A DNA stretch of 64,000 bases from Dermatemys mawii (lineage: Eukaryota > Chordata > Testudines > Dermatemydidae). Positions 61,715-64,000 of the stretch are shown piece after piece (position 1 is the first letter of the stretch; each line of letters opens with the position of its first letter). The DNA is taken from the NCBI GenBank assembly GCA_007922305.1, contig ML677374.1:7797619-7861618 (forward strand), in the 5' to 3' direction. The position numbers were made by a program, and so were the translations under genes. The notes under the pieces are model-generated. The model did not search any database and was not told the origin of the DNA. It saw only the letters and a list, made by a program, of their open reading frames with translations.

Positions 61715-62494
61715 ATGAACATGAACTTGACACGGTGCTGTAATCCACATTTTGCTTTTATTGTTGCGACCCTCTTTTCATTGTGCTTGCAAATCAGAGC
61801 AAACTACACTAACCATCTCTGGGTTACAAATGAGAGCTATTTGGGTACCATTACCCAAAACATAAGTGAAAACCAGAGTACCACGGAAGCCAGTACAAAT
61901 CTTACTACACAAGACACAGATTACAATGACAAGTCAATAACTACTTTTGAAATGCAGACAGATGCCTTTCAATCATCAACATTTAGTCAGGAACCTTCAA
62001 CATCTTCCTCCGGCTTTCATCTTACTTCTGCAGCTCACAAACCTTTGACCACCACCAAGACCCAGATTACTATAAAAAGTGAAAATTGTGAAGAAAAGAA
62101 TAGATCTCTGATACTCATTTGTTTCATTATAATAGCAGTGCTTGTTCTTGCTTGCACATTTCTATTGCTGTCAACTGTGGTGATGGCAAATAAGGTATCG
62201 TATCTCAAAAGATCAAAACAAGGCAAGCGCATGCCCAGGAGTAATGGTGATTTTCTGGTTACTAGCAGTTTATGGCCAGCTGGATCAGATACATGGCAGA
62301 AAAAGTCTAAAGAGCTAACAGGGACTGACTTGATGATGCAAGACCTGATAGCGGAGACAGCTATCACAGTTCAAAAGAAAAATGCAGTTGAAACAACTGA
62401 GAAACTCACTAGTGGAAGAGCTAATGATCAAAAAAAAGAAGCAGCATCAAAACCATGTGACAGTATCGTAACCAATTTTATAGTTGAGATTTAA
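61715..62494 (+). CDS. EVI2A: EVI2A, single-pass membrane protein
   Basis: 259 residues, in the intron of NF1 and antisense to it, as in mammals. A signal peptide (1-29, hydrophobic HFAFIVATLFSLCLQI) precedes a serine/threonine-rich ectodomain with N-glycosylation sites at 30, 39, 49, 53 and 62. A transmembrane helix covers 132-158 (LILICFIIIAVLVLAC). The cytoplasmic tail begins NKVSYLKRSKQGKRMPRSNG, then DFLVTSSLWPAGSDTW, the best-conserved segment of the family. The ectodomain is poorly conserved. The molecular function is not known; expression in mammals is mainly in blood and brain cells. A second ATG lies two codons on. The name reflects a viral integration site in mice; this is a host gene. 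Confidence 0.93.
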   Translation: MNMNLTRCCNPHFAFIVATLFSLCLQIRANYTNHLWVTNESYLGTITQNISENQSTTEASTNLTTQDTDYNDKSITTFEMQTDAFQSSTFSQEPSTSSSGFHLTSAAHKPLTTTKTQITIKSENCEEKNRSLILICFIIIAVLVLACTFLLLSTVVMANKVSYLKRSKQGKRMPRSNGDFLVTSSLWPAGSDTWQKKSKELTGTDLMMQDLIAETAITVQKKNAVETTEKLTSGRANDQKKEAASKPCDSIVTNFIVEI

Positions 62495-63013
62495 GTAAAG
62501 CTCAGATTCCTGTCAGAGACTACTTGCAACCTTAGAGTACCATTATAGTGCCACACAGAACCACCAAGTTCACACCCTGGATTTGGTTTTCCACTGCATA
62601 ATAGGAACTCCATGCAGTAGCACACAGCTCCATAGGAAGGGGAACCCCAACTTGGGTGCAATCAACCTTTCAGTCATTTGAAACAGTATCTTGCATTGTT
62701 TTAAAGGGAGACCTATCCATTACTGCTCTGAAAGAAATTGGTGTGCAATGGAGCCCAGTGGGGATAAAGCAACACCACAATTAGCATATTACAGCTGCAA
62801 AAGGAACCCCACAAAGGTCATGGGGAGGGACCAATAGCCTAGTAGGTATACAATCCGCAGAGTGCTATTTACAGGTATACGATTGCTTTTTTATTTTAAA
62901 CGAAGCTTATTTCTCTCTGATGTAATCAGTGATCCACAAACCAGTACGTTAGAAGACCCACTCTGATATTACCAACAGAATTCTCAAGAGTTCCTAAGCA
63001 CATTTTTGTACAC

Positions 63014-63270
63014 CACAGGTTCTCAAATTGTTGTCTGTTGACCACTGAAGGTATGCTGAGAGCTGGCTGATCATATGGTGTTATCTCCTCCTCGTTGCCA
63101 TCTGCTAAATTATATTAAGAAACAGTTAAAAATAACTAACATGCAGGCAACTGCTATAGTTGTTAAGAGAGATGTTGCATGATGACAAATGGGAGGAGAG
63201 GGCCACGAATGGGGAAGTGTTCCCTCAGACTAACTCTATACTAAGATGTGCTCTGGATTGAGAAGTATGA
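63014..63270. mobile_element. Diverged hAT-like element
   Basis: Left end CACAGGTTCTCAAATTG; right end TGGATTGAGAAGTATGAGC. Imperfect inverted repeats, old insertion. Confidence 0.5.
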
Positions 63271-63493
63271 GCACCCATTTACTACACGTCATCAGAGTCA
63301 ACCTCTAAAAAACAAGCCTTTTCAGTTACTTGCGCTAGCATTTGTTTGGTTGCAACTGACTTTAAAGCAAATATATTGTACAGCCAAGACATGATTTCTG
63401 CTCTTGTTCTTTCAAAAACCATAACACAAGCCTACCTTGCTTTTGAACTAATTTAAAGTCAACTGTATTTGCTGAGCTTTAAGTTTGTGCAAA

Positions 63494-63503
63494 AATAAAT
63501 AAA
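63494..63503 (+). terminator. EVI2A: EVI2A polyadenylation signals
   Basis: Two overlapping AATAAA hexamers in AATAAATAAA, 1.0 kb past the EVI2A stop codon. Confidence 0.6.
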
Positions 63504-63525
63504 ACTTGTTTTACAGGTAACAAGG

Positions 63526-64000
63526 TTGGGTAAAACTCATTCACTTGGTAACACCAATAAAAACATACACTAGATTTTGAAACAATCTGACTCACTCATA
63601 ATTATGGTATATAATAGATTAGAGTTTCTATTGCAATGAAACAACTTCTAGAATATTAATTCTAAGGGGAAAATTACAATGTCTCACTCTAGAGTGAGAA
63701 AGAAATGCACTAAGTAGTATTTTTGTTGTGGATTTGCTAGCTTATAGAAAGTCAGATAAATTTTACTACTTTCATCTAGCTGACTTCATCGAGAAGATTA
63801 ATACAATGAAACCCGCACTAAGGACCACCTACCAAGAACTACTCTAACATAGGACCAGTACTACAAAGTATCCCTAAAGATTTCTTTGAGTACCACTTCA
63901 ACTTTTAGTTCCTCTAAGCTGGTCTTTTGAATGGATGTTTGTAACAGGTTTCACTGAAGAGTCACTACCCTTAGGAAACTGGAGAGGCTTCTTGTTTGTG
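63526..64000. other. NF1: NF1 intron, continuing past the right edge
   Basis: No exon seen. EVI2B and OMG would be expected further right on the plus strand from the mammalian order. Confidence 0.6.

Larger units (their letters stand above)
61702..63525 (+). other. EVI2A: EVI2A terminal exon (coding part plus 3' untranslated region)
   Basis: An acceptor TATTTTTACAG ends at 61,701, 13 bases before the start codon, matching the mammalian two-exon layout in which the whole coding region is in the second exon. Two overlapping AATAAA signals at 63,494-63,503 probably end the transcript. A diverged hAT-like element (about 63,014-63,270) is inside the untranslated region. Confidence 0.75.

Noticed and set aside
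61715..62494. Viral gene, because of the name ecotropic viral integration site
   Set aside because: The name records where viruses inserted in mouse tumours. The sequence is a host membrane protein.

Overview
This is vertebrate nuclear DNA, most likely from a turtle. It has split genes with GT-AG introns, a CpG island, and reptile-type repeats. The strongest lineage marker is a tRNA-derived SINE with a CR1-like 3' tail (about 22,985-23,178), the type known from hidden-neck turtles. Many hAT-like elements and MITEs support this. No prokaryotic operon, CRISPR array or phage is present.

The window is the 3' half of NF1 (neurofibromin, a RAS GTPase-activating protein) on the minus strand. All 22 constitutive coding exons from legacy exon 28 to exon 49 are recognisable, from 56,232 down to the stop codon at 19,527. 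They sum to 3,682 bases and encode the last 1,226 residues: part of the Sec14-like module, the PH-like module, the C-terminal HEAT-type region, the bipartite nuclear localisation signal and the C-terminal tail. The reading frame is intact across every junction. A 51-base cassette at 26,162-26,212, in the long last intron, matches the alternative exon 48a known from mammals.

The intron upstream of exon 28 continues past the right edge. It contains EVI2A on the opposite (plus) strand, at 61,715-62,494, as in mammals. EVI2B and OMG would be expected further right and are not seen.

Left of NF1, 1-15,300 is intergenic and repeat-rich. The exception is a CpG island at about 2,900-3,540 with a TCTCGCGAGA element, an NRF1-type site and a minus-strand splice donor. 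It is probably the promoter and first exon of the next gene, leftward; mammalian gene order suggests RAB11FIP4, but no coding sequence proves it. A 100-base assembly gap (3,544-3,643) lies beside it, inside a hAT-like repeat.

I found no undescribed multi-gene system. The most notable observations are the conserved exon 48a, a fold-back retroelement with a 14-base target duplication and a hammerhead-ribozyme-like core, the orphan CpG-island promoter, and several well-delimited hAT insertions in or beside NF1.
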